A stretch of 64,000 bases of DNA from Goodfellowiella coeruleoviolacea (GTDB lineage Bacteria; Actinomycetota; Actinomycetes; Mycobacteriales; Pseudonocardiaceae). The DNA lies in the NCBI RefSeq assembly GCF_024171785.1, contig NZ_JAMTCK010000003.1:496001-560000 (forward strand). The letters are read 5' to 3'. Shown here piece by piece: positions 1-8,464 of the stretch. The translations under genes and the position numbers were made by a program. Below the pieces are notes generated by a model. The model ran no database searches. It had not been told where the DNA came from and saw only the letters and a list, made by a program, of their open reading frames with translations. Every line of letters starts with the position of its first letter. Positions within the stretch are counted from its first letter, which is position 1.

Positions 1-861
<861 letters not shown>

Positions 862-969
862 GCCGCCACGCCTCCCGGTCCCGGCTGCAGCGGTGCGGGG
901 AAGGGCCGCACCGGGGAACCGGTCGGCTCGGTGTGCGCTCCGCTCCGCGCTCGCTGGTGCTCGCCGCGG

Positions 970-1000
970 TGCCCACCCGCTGTCACCTCGCGGGTGGGCA
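970..1000 (+). terminator. Hairpin downstream of thiG
   Basis: Perfect 11-bp stem (TGCCCACCCGC at 970-980 pairing with 990-1000) with a 9-base loop, about 110 bases after the thiG stop. There is no U-tract, as is common for actinomycete terminators. It probably ends the thiSG transcript before the marR gene. Confidence 0.5.
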
Positions 1001-1124
1001 ACAGAACGGCGCCCGCCACCGTCGTTGCCCAGAACACGCGGCATGATGGACAAAAGCGGGATTGGTTTGCTGATGTCGGGGTTGGCACCATCTCGCGCCC
1101 CCGTCGGCGAAGGAGGCGATTGCC

Positions 1125-1565
1125 GTGACGGCCCCAACGACATTCGACGTCCAGGACGCGACCGCGCGGCTCTATCTCGTGATCGGGCGGCTGTCCCGGT
1201 TGCTGCGCCGAACCGGGTCGCCGGGGCTGGGGCCGGGCGCGGTGTCCGCGCTGGCCACCCTCGCGCAGGGTGGTCCGATGCGACTCGGTGACCTCGCCGC
1301 CAAGGAGGGCGTTGCCCCGCCGACGCTGTCCCGGATCGTGGCCGCGTTGGTGGAATCCGGGTTCGTGCGCCGGGAACCCGACCCGCTGGACGGCCGCGCC
1401 TGGCTGGTGAGCCCGACCGAGGAGGGGGAGCGGGTGGTCTCCGGCATGCGCTCCACCCGGGTCCGGGAACTCCAGGCGCGGTTGGAACGCCTGCCCGAGG
1501 AGGACCGGCTGGCGCTCATCGCCGCGCTGCCCGCGCTGGAGGTCCTGGTGGCCGAGGACGCCTGA
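1125..1565 (+). CDS. MarR family transcriptional regulator
   Basis: 146 residues with the MarR winged-helix layout: an N-terminal dimerisation helix, the recognition region LGDLAAKEGVAPPTLSRIVAAL (about residues 50-71) and the wing with RREPDPLDGRAWLV, the DxRxxxV-type beta-wing signature. The GTG at 1125 has AGGAGG at 1111-1116. MarR proteins are usually repressors released by phenolic or oxidative ligands. It is convergent with the oxidoreductase that ends at 1579, only 13 bases away. The target is not shown by the sequence. Confidence 0.9.
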   Translation: MTAPTTFDVQDATARLYLVIGRLSRLLRRTGSPGLGPGAVSALATLAQGGPMRLGDLAAKEGVAPPTLSRIVAALVESGFVRREPDPLDGRAWLVSPTEEGERVVSGMRSTRVRELQARLERLPEEDRLALIAALPALEVLVAEDA

Positions 1566-1578
1566 CCCGCGGCAGCGG

Positions 1579-2532
1579 TCAGTGGTCCAGGAGCAGGACG
1601 GTCTTGCCGACCGTGCGGCTCTGGCTGCCCACCTCGTGCGCGCTGGCCGCCTGGGTGAGTGGCAGCACGGTGTGCACGTGCACCCGCAGCGTGCCCTGCT
1701 CCACCATGGCGGCCAGGGCCCGCAGGCCAGCCTGGTCGGGCTCGACCAGGAAGTCGGTGGCGCGCACGCCGAGGCGGGCCGCCTCCTCGGCGAGCCCGGG
1801 CGTCCACGCGCCCTGCGCGCTGACCAGGATGCCGCCGGGCCGGAGCGTGCGCAGGTCGGCAGTGCCGGTGGGACCGCCGAACATCTGGATCACCACGTCG
1901 ATGTCGTGCACGGCCGTGGCCACGTCCGCAGTGGTGTAGTCGATCACCTCGTCCGCGCCGAGTTCGCGGAGGAAGTCGTGCTTGCCGGCGCTGGCCGTGC
2001 CGATCACGTACGCGCCGCGCGCCTTGGCGATCTGCACGGCCAGGTGGCCGACCCCGCCGGCCGCACCGGTCACCAGCACACGCTGGCCCGGTCGCACGTC
2101 AGCGGTGTCCACCAGCATCTGCCAGGCACTCAACCCGGCCAGGGGCAGGGCCGCGGCCTCGGTGAAGTCCAGCCCGGCCGGGATACGGCAGAGGTGCCGG
2201 GCGGGTGCGGTGACGTACTCGGCGTAGCCGCCGGCCGGATGCGGGAACCGGGGCATGCCGAAGACGGCGTCGCCGGGCGCGAGCGTGGTCACGCCGTAGC
2301 CGACCTCGCTGACCACGCCGGCCACGTCCCAGCCGGGGATGAACGGCAGCGTCCTGGTCTGCGGGTAGGCGATGTTGCGGCTGGCGTACCAGTCGATCGG
2401 GTTGACACCGGCCGCGTGCACCCTGACCTGCACCTCGGTGGGCAGTGGTTCGGGTCGGTCCACCTCGACCAGGCGCAGCCGCTCCGGCCCGCCCCACTGG
2501 TCCACGCGTATCGCGCGCATGGTTGTCGTCAT
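1579..2532 (-). CDS. NADP-dependent quinone oxidoreductase (MDR superfamily, zinc-free)
   Basis: 317 residues. N-terminal GroES-like fold (AAGVNPIDW, GWDVAGVV) followed by a Rossmann domain with VTGAAGGVGHLAVQIAKARGA (around residues 146-166), the AxxGGVG nucleotide-binding signature of quinone oxidoreductases (QOR/zeta-crystallin group) that reduce quinones or enones with NADPH. The catalytic zinc ligands of true alcohol dehydrogenases are absent. The first ATG (2532) is used; a second ATG four codons on (2520) is possible. It is divergent from a TetR gene with a palindromic operator between them, so it is probably that repressor's target. It shares a 100-bp identical block with its paralogue at 4072-5007. 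Confidence 0.9.
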   Translation of the reverse strand: MTTTMRAIRVDQWGGPERLRLVEVDRPEPLPTEVQVRVHAAGVNPIDWYASRNIAYPQTRTLPFIPGWDVAGVVSEVGYGVTTLAPGDAVFGMPRFPHPAGGYAEYVTAPARHLCRIPAGLDFTEAAALPLAGLSAWQMLVDTADVRPGQRVLVTGAAGGVGHLAVQIAKARGAYVIGTASAGKHDFLRELGADEVIDYTTADVATAVHDIDVVIQMFGGPTGTADLRTLRPGGILVSAQGAWTPGLAEEAARLGVRATDFLVEPDQAGLRALAAMVEQGTLRVHVHTVLPLTQAASAHEVGSQSRTVGKTVLLLDH

Positions 2533-2543
2533 GCGCCCAGAGC

Positions 2544-2568
2544 TTACATACATACGGGATGTATGTAA
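2544..2568. promoter_or_regulatory. Palindromic operator between oxidoreductase and TetR gene
   Basis: Perfect inverted repeat TTACATACAT-acggg-ATGTATGTAA (10 bp arms, 5-bp spacer) located 12 bases upstream of the oxidoreductase ATG and 21 bases upstream of the TetR GTG. It is AT-rich in a GC-rich genome. Such a site between a TetR gene and a divergent enzyme gene is the classical autoregulated TetR operator; binding itself is inferred. Confidence 0.8.
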
Positions 2569-2589
2569 CTTGTTGGGTTCAATAGGGGG

Positions 2590-3231
2590 GTGAGCACCAC
2601 CTCCGCGAGCCGACGCACCCAGCGGGAACGCACCGAAGCGACCACAGCGGCCCTGCTCGGCGCGGCCAGGGAGCTGTTCGCCACCGACGGCTTCGCCCTC
2701 ACCTCGCTCAACGCGATCTGTGAACGAGCCGGCGTGACACGAGGGGCCTTCTACCACCACTTCTCGAACAAGGAACAGATCTTCCGCGAGGTGTACGCGG
2801 TTGAGCAGCACCGGCTGTCCCAAGCCGTCCGGGAGAGCTTCCGGCAGCACAGCGATCCCTGGACCGGGTTGATCGCCGGGTGCCGGGCACTGCTGGAGAA
2901 GTCGCTGGAACCGACCGTGTGGCGGCTGACCCTGGTGGAGGCGCCGGCCGCGCTCGGCTGGACCGCCATGCGGGACATCCAGACCGACTGCAAGAACCAG
3001 ATGCGCACCGGCCTGGCCATGGCCATCGAGGCCGGCTGCATCCCATCGCGCCCGCTGGAGCCGTTGACCTCACTGCTCTACGGGGCCCTCACCGAGAGCG
3101 CCCTGGACGTGGTGCACGCCGAGGACACGGCTGCCTGGCTGGAGCAGACCCTGAGCGAGCTGCGGCTACTGCTCGCCGGTCTGGTCGGCCGGATCGAGCC
3201 CGGCTGCGCACACACGCGGACCCAGCCGTAG
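2590..3231 (+). CDS. TetR/AcrR family transcriptional regulator
   Basis: 213 residues. The TetR_N helix-turn-helix occupies about residues 14-60, with LNAICERAGVTRGAFYHHFSN as the HTH and recognition helix and the following KEQIFREVY start of helix 4. The C-terminal ligand domain has no specific recognised class. The GTG start at 2590 follows a run of G (AGGGGGG) that can serve as the ribosome-binding site. It is divergent from the quinone oxidoreductase and almost certainly represses it and itself through the palindrome at 2544-2568. The inducer is unknown, probably an electrophile or quinone-like molecule given the target. Confidence 0.93.
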   Translation: MSTTSASRRTQRERTEATTAALLGAARELFATDGFALTSLNAICERAGVTRGAFYHHFSNKEQIFREVYAVEQHRLSQAVRESFRQHSDPWTGLIAGCRALLEKSLEPTVWRLTLVEAPAALGWTAMRDIQTDCKNQMRTGLAMAIEAGCIPSRPLEPLTSLLYGALTESALDVVHAEDTAAWLEQTLSELRLLLAGLVGRIEPGCAHTRTQP

Positions 3232-3254
3232 CCGGACCAGGCCCCGAACACAGA

Positions 3255-3289
3255 CCTGCCTGCCCAACCGCGCTGGTTGGACAGGCAGG
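3255..3289. terminator. Bidirectional hairpin between convergent genes
   Basis: Fifteen-base arms (3255-3269 and 3275-3289) pair with a single mismatch around a 5-base loop, in the 80-bp gap between the convergent TetR and FMN-reductase genes. A shared rho-independent-like terminator is the simplest reading; no U-tract is present. Confidence 0.75.
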
Positions 3290-3312
3290 AACTGAACGCT
3301 AACCGGCCCTGG

Positions 3313-3918
3313 TCACTCGGCCTTGGACTGCTGCTTGAGCGCGGCGCTCTGCGCCACCAGTTCGTCCAGCAGGGCGACGACGTTCTTCTCCTGCGGCTCG
3401 CTCGGCGTGAACCGGGAGAAGTTCTCGAAGTCGTCGTCAAAGGTGAGGCTGACCCCGGCCGACACCGCGGTGACCTCCAGGTTGCCCAGCAGCGTGCGCA
3501 GCTGCTCGGCGGCCCGGTTGCCGCCACCCACGCCGTAGCTGACGATGCCGGCGGCCTTGTTGGTCCACTCGGCGTAGAGGAAGTCGAGGGCGTTCTTGAG
3601 CGAGCCGGGGAAGAAGCCGTTGTACTCCGGGGTCACGAAGACGAACGCGTCAAGACCGGCGATCCGCTTCGCCCACGCCTGGGTGTGCGGCTGGACGTAG
3701 TTGCCGGAGCGGGCTGGCTCCGGCTCGTCGAGGTGGGGCAGGGCGTGCTCGGCGATGTCCACGACCTCGAAGGTGGCGTCGGTGCGCCGGGAGCCGATCT
3801 CCCGCACCCAGTTGGCCACGTCCTCGGCCTTGCGGCCCGGGCGGGTGGTGCCGACGATGATGCCCACCTTCAGCGTGCTGGCCTGGGTGTCGGTGGCCGA
3901 TTCGACCGTTGACTGCAT
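3313..3918 (-). CDS. NADPH-dependent FMN reductase (flavodoxin-like)
   Basis: 201 residues of the NADPH-dependent FMN reductase/azoreductase family. The N-terminal VGIIVGTTRPGRKA is the flavin phosphate-binding loop, and VTPEYNGFFPGSLKNALDFL (about residues 100-120) is the family's PEYNxxxPxxLKNAID motif. It reduces free FMN, quinones or azo compounds in the cytosol. The ATG at 3918 has AGAGG upstream; the longer frame into the preceding spacer lacks such a site. Its neighbours are two NADPH-quinone-type reductases, suggesting a small redox-stress cluster. Confidence 0.92.
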   Translation of the reverse strand: MQSTVESATDTQASTLKVGIIVGTTRPGRKAEDVANWVREIGSRRTDATFEVVDIAEHALPHLDEPEPARSGNYVQPHTQAWAKRIAGLDAFVFVTPEYNGFFPGSLKNALDFLYAEWTNKAAGIVSYGVGGGNRAAEQLRTLLGNLEVTAVSAGVSLTFDDDFENFSRFTPSEPQEKNVVALLDELVAQSAALKQQSKAE

Positions 3919-4071
3919 GAAAGATCGCCTCTCGGGAAACTCGTGCGGTTTGCCGGACGCCACACGTCCTGGGCGTCCGCTAGCCATGGAACGTGCGTCA
4001 TCCCGAGAGAATTCCTGATCGCGCGGCCAACCTGGCTCGCTGCGTCGAACGTCACCGGCCCCCGAGCGGGC

Positions 4072-5007
4072 TCAGTCGCGGACCGCGAGCACGATCTTGC
4101 CCTTGGTGCGGTTGGTGAAGCCGAGTTCGTGTGCCTTGCCGGCCTGCTCCAGCGGGAACACCTGGTCCACCACCACCCGCAACTGGTCGCGTTCCACCAG
4201 GTCGACCAGGGCCCGCAGCCCGATCAGGTCCGGCTCGACCATGATCGCCGTCGCGCGCACGCCCCGGCGTTCGGCCTCGGCCGCTACCGACTCGGACACC
4301 CCGCCGGCGACCCCCACCAGCACACCACCCGGCCGCAGCGTGGCGAGTGTGCGCTGGTGGTCCTCGTCGCCGACCAGGCCAAGCACCACATCCACATCCC
4401 GCACGGCTGTGTCGAGTTCACTGGTGGTGTAGTCGACCGCCTGGTCAACGCCGAGTTCGCGGAGGAAGTCGTGCTTGCCGGCGCTGGCCGTGCCGATCAC
4501 GTACGCGCCGCGCGCCTTGGCGATCTGCACGGCCAGGTGGCCGACCCCACCAGCGGCGGCACTCACCAGGACCCGCTGGCCAGCCCGCACCTTGGCCGCG
4601 TCCACCAGGGCCTGCCAGGCGGTCAGCCCGGCCAGAGGCAGTGCGGCGGCCTCGACGAAGCTCAGCTTGGCGGGCTTGCGCACGAACTGCCGGGAGGGCG
4701 CGGCCACGTACTCGGCGTAGGCGCCGGGGCGACGCGGGAACAGCGGCATGCCCAGCACCTCGTCACCGGGTGCCAGCATGGGCGACGCGTTGCTGACCTC
4801 GACCACCCCGGCCACGTCCCAGCCGGGCACGTAGGGCGGCTGGCCAAAGGCGGTGGCCAGGCCGGCACTGGTCTTCCAGTCCACCGGGTTGACGCCGGCC
4901 GCGTGCACCCGGACCAGGACCTCGGTGGCTATGGGCTGAGGCCGGTCGATCTCGGTCAGCTCCAGCCCCTCTGATCCGCCGAAGGCCCGCTGCATGATCG
5001 CACGCAT
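4072..5007 (-). CDS. NADP-dependent quinone oxidoreductase, paralogue of 1579-2532
   Basis: 311 residues with the same MDR fold: GroES-like domain (AAGVNPVDW, GWDVAGVV) and Rossmann motif VSAAAGGVGHLAVQIAKARGA. The ATG at 5007 is chosen because AAGGAG lies 10 bases upstream; an in-frame ATG at 5055 would add 16 residues without a visible site. It is divergent from an HxlR regulator, the usual partner of redox enzymes induced by quinones or aldehydes. Codons covering the nucleotide-binding stretch are identical to the paralogue over exactly 100 bp, although the flanks have diverged. Confidence 0.9.
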   Translation of the reverse strand: MRAIMQRAFGGSEGLELTEIDRPQPIATEVLVRVHAAGVNPVDWKTSAGLATAFGQPPYVPGWDVAGVVEVSNASPMLAPGDEVLGMPLFPRRPGAYAEYVAAPSRQFVRKPAKLSFVEAAALPLAGLTAWQALVDAAKVRAGQRVLVSAAAGGVGHLAVQIAKARGAYVIGTASAGKHDFLRELGVDQAVDYTTSELDTAVRDVDVVLGLVGDEDHQRTLATLRPGGVLVGVAGGVSESVAAEAERRGVRATAIMVEPDLIGLRALVDLVERDQLRVVVDQVFPLEQAGKAHELGFTNRTKGKIVLAVRD

Positions 5008-5112
5008 GGTGGTGTCGCTCCTTGCTCTGTCCGTCCTGTCTGAGACGGGATTCATCCTCGGAGAGCTGGTAGAAAAGAGCTAGAAGGCACTTTTTTGTAA
5101 AGTAGGTACCTC
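5008..5112. promoter_or_regulatory. Divergent promoter/operator region, oxidoreductase and HxlR gene
   Basis: A 105-bp divergent spacer containing an AT-rich stretch with a run of T (TTTTTTG near 5091-5097) and the palindrome AGGTACCT at 5104-5111 immediately before the HxlR GTG. HxlR proteins generally bind short palindromes next to their own gene and a divergent target. The exact operator is not certain. Confidence 0.35.
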
Positions 5113-5520
5113 GTGGAAACCACCTTTGACCTGCCGGACGACCATCTCTGGAACGTCTACTTGCGGAACTGCCCGTGCCGGGACGTGCTGGACCTGGTGG
5201 CCAACAAGTGGACCGCGCTGGTGCTGGGCGTGCTGCGCAGACGGCCGCACCGCTTTGGCGAGCTGCGCCGCGAGGTCGAGGGCATCAGCCAGAAGATGCT
5301 CACCCAGAACCTGCGCAACCTGGAGCGCGACGGGCTGATCTCGCGCACGGTCTACCCGACGACCCCGCCGAGCGTGGAGTACGCGCTCACCGACCTCGGT
5401 GCTGAGATCGCCGCGCACCTGGTGACGATCAGCGAGTGGAGCCAGTCCCGCTACGCGCGCATCCGGCAGGCTCGCGCCGCCTACGACCAGCGGATCGCCA
5501 CCCAACCTCAGCCAGCCTGA
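5113..5520 (+). CDS. HxlR family transcriptional regulator
   Basis: 135 residues with the HxlR winged helix: CPCRDVLDLVANKWTALVLG at about residues 19-38 (the conserved Cys and the DxxxxKWT motif), HRFGELRREVEGISQKMLTQNLRNLERDGLI as HTH and recognition helix, and the wing TPPSVEYALTDLG. The cysteines at the N-terminus are the redox/aldehyde-sensing residues in studied members such as HypR and YodB. The GTG start at 5113 directly follows a palindrome. It is divergent from the quinone oxidoreductase, its probable target. Confidence 0.93.
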   Translation: METTFDLPDDHLWNVYLRNCPCRDVLDLVANKWTALVLGVLRRRPHRFGELRREVEGISQKMLTQNLRNLERDGLISRTVYPTTPPSVEYALTDLGAEIAAHLVTISEWSQSRYARIRQARAAYDQRIATQPQPA

Positions 5521-6710
5521 CCCACCTCGTGGTTCCCGTGGCCACCGGCCTGAGAAGACGGCGGACCGCCCCCGCTGTCCGGATCTCGCCATCTGCTCCC
5601 GAGCACCGGCTCGGGCCCGCGGTGGTACTCCCGGCTGCTGGGACTGATCCAGGTGATCGTGCCGTCCTTGGCTCGCCTGGACCGCCACCGGCCACTGTGC
5701 TTCAACGCGTGGTGGTGCCGGCACAGCGTGGTCAGGTTGTCCGCGGAGGTGGGGCCGTCCGGGAACGGCACGTGGTGATCCAGGTCGGATTTCGCGGCCG
5801 GCCGCAGGCAGCCGATGAACCGGCACGTCTTGTCCCGTGCCCGAACGAAGTTGGCGAGCCTGGTCGGCGGCCGGTAGCTGCGCCGGCCGTAGTCGAGCAG
5901 GGCGCCGCTGACCGGGTCGGTGAGCAGCCGTCGCCACGTGCCCTCCGCCGCGATCTCCCGTGCCACCCCTGCGGGGATCAGGCCGTGCCCGGCCAGTTCG
6001 CCGGGCTGGTTGTCGGCACCCATCAGCGTGGTCGCGGCCACCGTGACCTGGATCTGGGCGCTGAAACCGCCCTCACCCAGGCACAGGTCCACGAAGGCAT
6101 CGGCCCGCCGCTGGTCAACCGTCCGGTCATCGCCCGGGGTCCGCGCCTGGCACGCAGCCCTGTCCACTCGGTCGTGGATCGCCATGGCCAGGTGCGCCGG
6201 CAGGTGGGCGCGCAGTTCAGCCATGGCGTTGTCCAGGTGCTTGATCCGCACGTTCCGCTTCTGGGCGCACCGCTGGTGCCGCCGCTCCGCTCCCTCGGGA
6301 TCGACCCGGTGCACTGCTTCCCGAGTGTGCCGGCGCATGATGGCGGCGTTCTCGTGCGGTGCCGTGACCAGGATCTTCTCCTCCACCTGCCGGGTCTGCT
6401 CCGGCGTCAGCGGCAGGGTGAGTTCGGACAGCGCCCTGGCCTTGTAGACGTCCAGCCGCCCCGCCCGCACCGCGTCCAACGTCGCTGGCAGACGCTCGAC
6501 CAGGTCAGCGGCCAGGGACAGTTGCGCGTTGGCATGGCTCTGGTTCCAACGAGCGGCCACGGCAAGCTCCGCAGCGGCGAACTCAGGCTGCGGGTGTCTT
6601 CGCTGGTATTCGGCCAAGGTGTGGAGAAGTAAGCCGTTGTGGGCGTTGATGGTCTCGATGCACTCGACAATGCTGTCCAGCAGTGCACCGATTTCCCCCT
6701 CGGTGGACAT
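5508..6710 (-). CDS. DUF222 / HNH endonuclease-like (13E12 repeat family)
   Basis: About 400 residues. The N-terminal DUF222 part (AAELAVAARWNQSHANAQL, LVERLPATLDAVRAGRLDVYKARAL split over about residues 50-110) is followed by a C-terminal HNH module with CRFIGC, DLDHHVPFPDGPTSADNLTTL and CRHHHALKHSG, the zinc cysteines and the His-Asn-His residues. These proteins are multicopy in actinobacteria; their DNA substrate and role are unknown. The ATG at 6710 is taken; a GTG at 6737 is an alternative. The end overlaps the convergent HxlR gene by 13 bases. A gene-poor stretch with repeats lies upstream. Confidence 0.85.
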   Translation of the reverse strand: MSTEGEIGALLDSIVECIETINAHNGLLLHTLAEYQRRHPQPEFAAAELAVAARWNQSHANAQLSLAADLVERLPATLDAVRAGRLDVYKARALSELTLPLTPEQTRQVEEKILVTAPHENAAIMRRHTREAVHRVDPEGAERRHQRCAQKRNVRIKHLDNAMAELRAHLPAHLAMAIHDRVDRAACQARTPGDDRTVDQRRADAFVDLCLGEGGFSAQIQVTVAATTLMGADNQPGELAGHGLIPAGVAREIAAEGTWRRLLTDPVSGALLDYGRRSYRPPTRLANFVRARDKTCRFIGCLRPAAKSDLDHHVPFPDGPTSADNLTTLCRHHHALKHSGRWRSRRAKDGTITWISPSSREYHRGPEPVLGSRWRDPDSGGGPPSSQAGGHGNHEVGQAG

Positions 6711-6737
6711 ATTTCCAGAGTACGCACCCCAATCCAC

Positions 6738-7238
6738 TCTTTCATCACTCGTTCGAGTGATTCTCTTTTTGTCGAATCAGTCGGGCAGTGGGGTTGGGTC
6801 ATCCAGCGGTCCCTGACCGCGTGGACGAAAGAACCCGAGCGGGTCGAGAACCGCCGCGCGGCAACCACGCCTCTCGTTCTTGCCCTGGTAACCCACGTTC
6901 GACTGCCAGTTGCCGACGCCGGATTCGGGTCGCGAGTGCCACGCTGACCAAGCGCGAAACCGCAGGTAGTAGGCCCGATCTGCTCCTGCTTGCCCACCGT
7001 GGGGGTCGAACGTGGCAGCAGGATCGACTGGTCGCGACACCGCGGAGCAGGCGTAGCGCCCGAGTGGGCAACGCATTTCCCGGAGTCGCGAATCCGGCAA
7101 TCAGCTGATCACCGGAAAACACGCACAGCTGTGCGCCAATGCGCATTTCCCCAATCGAAAACCCCCGCCCTCCCAGGGGGACGAGCCCCGCTCCAGCCTA
7201 TCCGTGATCGCCAGAGAAACCAGGGGGAGATCACGGCC
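6738..7238. other. Intergenic stretch without a recognised gene
   Basis: Five hundred bases upstream of the HNH gene. Frames are open on both strands for about 100 codons but give Arg/Pro/Ser-rich nonsense with no ribosome-binding site or family resemblance. Base composition is somewhat lower in GC than the neighbouring genes. It runs into two DnaA-box-like sites and a purine-rich repeat array. Confidence 0.5.
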
Positions 7239-7266
7239 TGTGGATAACTCGGCAGGCTGTGGATAA
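7239..7266. promoter_or_regulatory. Pair of perfect DnaA-box-like 9-mers
   Basis: TGTGGATAA occurs at 7239-7247 and again at 7258-7266 in the same orientation, inside a longer direct repeat (CTGTGGATAACT ... CTGTGGATAACT). The complement TTATCCACA is the consensus DnaA box. No dnaA, dnaN or parAB genes are near, so this is not evidently oriC; a DnaA-titration or DnaA-regulated site, or chance, are all possible. Confidence 0.45.
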
Positions 7267-7362
7267 CTGATTTGACACGTGCGTCCGACTCTGCCACGTG
7301 GACGGGGTCAGCCACGCACGGGCGGGCAGACACGGACCCACGCGCACCAAGCGACCAGGCGC

Positions 7363-7503
7363 GAGGGCGGACCAGCCGAGGGCGGACGAAGCGGAAGCGG
7401 ACCAGCGGAGGGCGGATCAGTGGGAGCGGACGAAGCGGAGGACGGACCAGCCGAGGGCGGATCAGGCGGAAGCGGACCAGGCGCGAGGGCGGATCAGTGG
7501 AGG
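7363..7503. repeat. Purine-rich degenerate 15-bp tandem array
   Basis: About nine imperfect units of roughly 15 bp with consensus GAGGGCGGAYCAGYSG, nearly all purine on the + strand (for example GGGCGGACCAGCC, GGGCGGACGAAGC, GCGGACCAGC, GGGCGGATCAGT). The array abuts and slightly enters the 3' end of the DUF1707 gene, whose stop is the tca at 7494-7496. It has no coding sense of its own. Confidence 0.7.
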
Positions 7504-7952
7504 GCGTCGGCTGGCCCGTCGGGGTTGTCCTTGGGCTTTCCCCGGCCGACGGATCCGGTGAATCCGGTGACGAGCAGCACGGCGGCCCAGATGCCCAGCG
7601 GAAAGACGGGGAAGTAGTCCTGCACGGTGCCGTCCAGTACGCACGTCAGCACCCAGATGACGTTCAGGACCACCGCGCCGCCCAGCCAGTTCCGCCAGTG
7701 GCGGGCGTACTCGCGCCGCTCCCGGCGCCTGCGCTCGACCGCCTGCTCGGCCCTGATCCGCTCCACCGGGACGGGCAGGTCCCTGGTCAGTTGGGCCAAC
7801 TCGCCCATGGTCTTGGCGGACATGGCCAGGCCGGTTCGCTGCTCGTACTCGGCGACGTCGAGCCGGCCCTCGGCGAACGCCGTGTCCAGGCGCTCGGTCA
7901 CCGCCGCCCGGTCGGCGTCGGACGCGCGGATGTCCGGATCGTTGTCCGTCAT
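7494..7952 (-). CDS. DUF1707 domain membrane protein
   Basis: 152 residues. The N-terminal half is a DUF1707 domain: IRASDADRAAVTERLDTAF, EGRLDVAEYEQRT and AMSAKTMGELAQLTRDLP are its signature, a small helical domain found in actinobacterial membrane or SHOCT-like proteins. After a basic stretch (VERRRRERREYARHWRNW) come two membrane segments, GGAVVLNVIWVLTCVL and PLGIWAAVLLVTGFTG. The ATG at 7952 has AGGAAA upstream. Function is unknown. The 3' end merges with the repeat array at 7363-7503. Confidence 0.85.
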   Translation of the reverse strand: MTDNDPDIRASDADRAAVTERLDTAFAEGRLDVAEYEQRTGLAMSAKTMGELAQLTRDLPVPVERIRAEQAVERRRRERREYARHWRNWLGGAVVLNVIWVLTCVLDGTVQDYFPVFPLGIWAAVLLVTGFTGSVGRGKPKDNPDGPADALH

Positions 7953-8028
7953 GGTTTTCCTGCCCCCCAGGGTGCGCCGACCCGCACTGAGCTGGGCCGA
8001 AGCCGGAACCAACGGGGACAACTGTATG

Positions 8029-8388
8029 TCACGGGCGTCCTGGTGAAGCGCCCCGAGATGGGTGGGGTACCGCGTGCTCACCGCCAGCCAGGGCGGTGGC
8101 GTGGGCCGGATCCGTGGTGACCGCGGTGGGCGGGCTCGCCGGCAGCGGTGCGCTCCTGGCCTGGGACGAACAGGTCGACAGCAGCACCAGGAGCAGGAAC
8201 AGGCCGCCCACCAGGGCCAGGCAGCCGTATCCGCTGTCGGCCTGGCGGACCTCCACCCGACCGCCCGGGGGCACGCCCGGGTGCCGCTGGGCGTAGTGGT
8301 CGATCTGCCGCTCGGCACCCTGGGACTCGGTGAGCCACGGCGTGCGGTAGTGGCACTCACCGCACCAGTACCGGTAGTTGGCGGACAT
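8029..8388 (-). CDS. Small zinc-ribbon-like membrane protein, hypothetical
   Basis: 119 residues starting at an ATG (8388) with AGGAGGG eleven bases upstream. The N-terminus (YRYWCGECHYRTPWLTESQG, then H...H) has a CxxC and histidines that could hold one zinc, followed by a hydrophobic segment CLALVGGLFLLLVLLSTC and a low-complexity Pro/Ala tail. The part before the membrane segment resembles short actinobacterial proteins of unknown function. No partner is evident; the DUF1707 gene follows 76 bases downstream in the same direction. Confidence 0.7.
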   Translation of the reverse strand: MSANYRYWCGECHYRTPWLTESQGAERQIDHYAQRHPGVPPGGRVEVRQADSGYGCLALVGGLFLLLVLLSTCSSQARSAPLPASPPTAVTTDPAHATALAGGEHAVPHPSRGASPGRP

Positions 8389-8464
8389 GGCGGTTCCCTC
8401 CTGGCTGGGGAGAAGGAGCGGCCGGGGCGGGCAGCACGCGCCGGGCCCCGGCCGGTTCAGCGGG

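Noticed and set aside
7239..7266. Chromosomal origin oriC
   Set aside because: Only two DnaA-box-like sites and no dnaA, dnaN, parAB or rpmH genes nearby.
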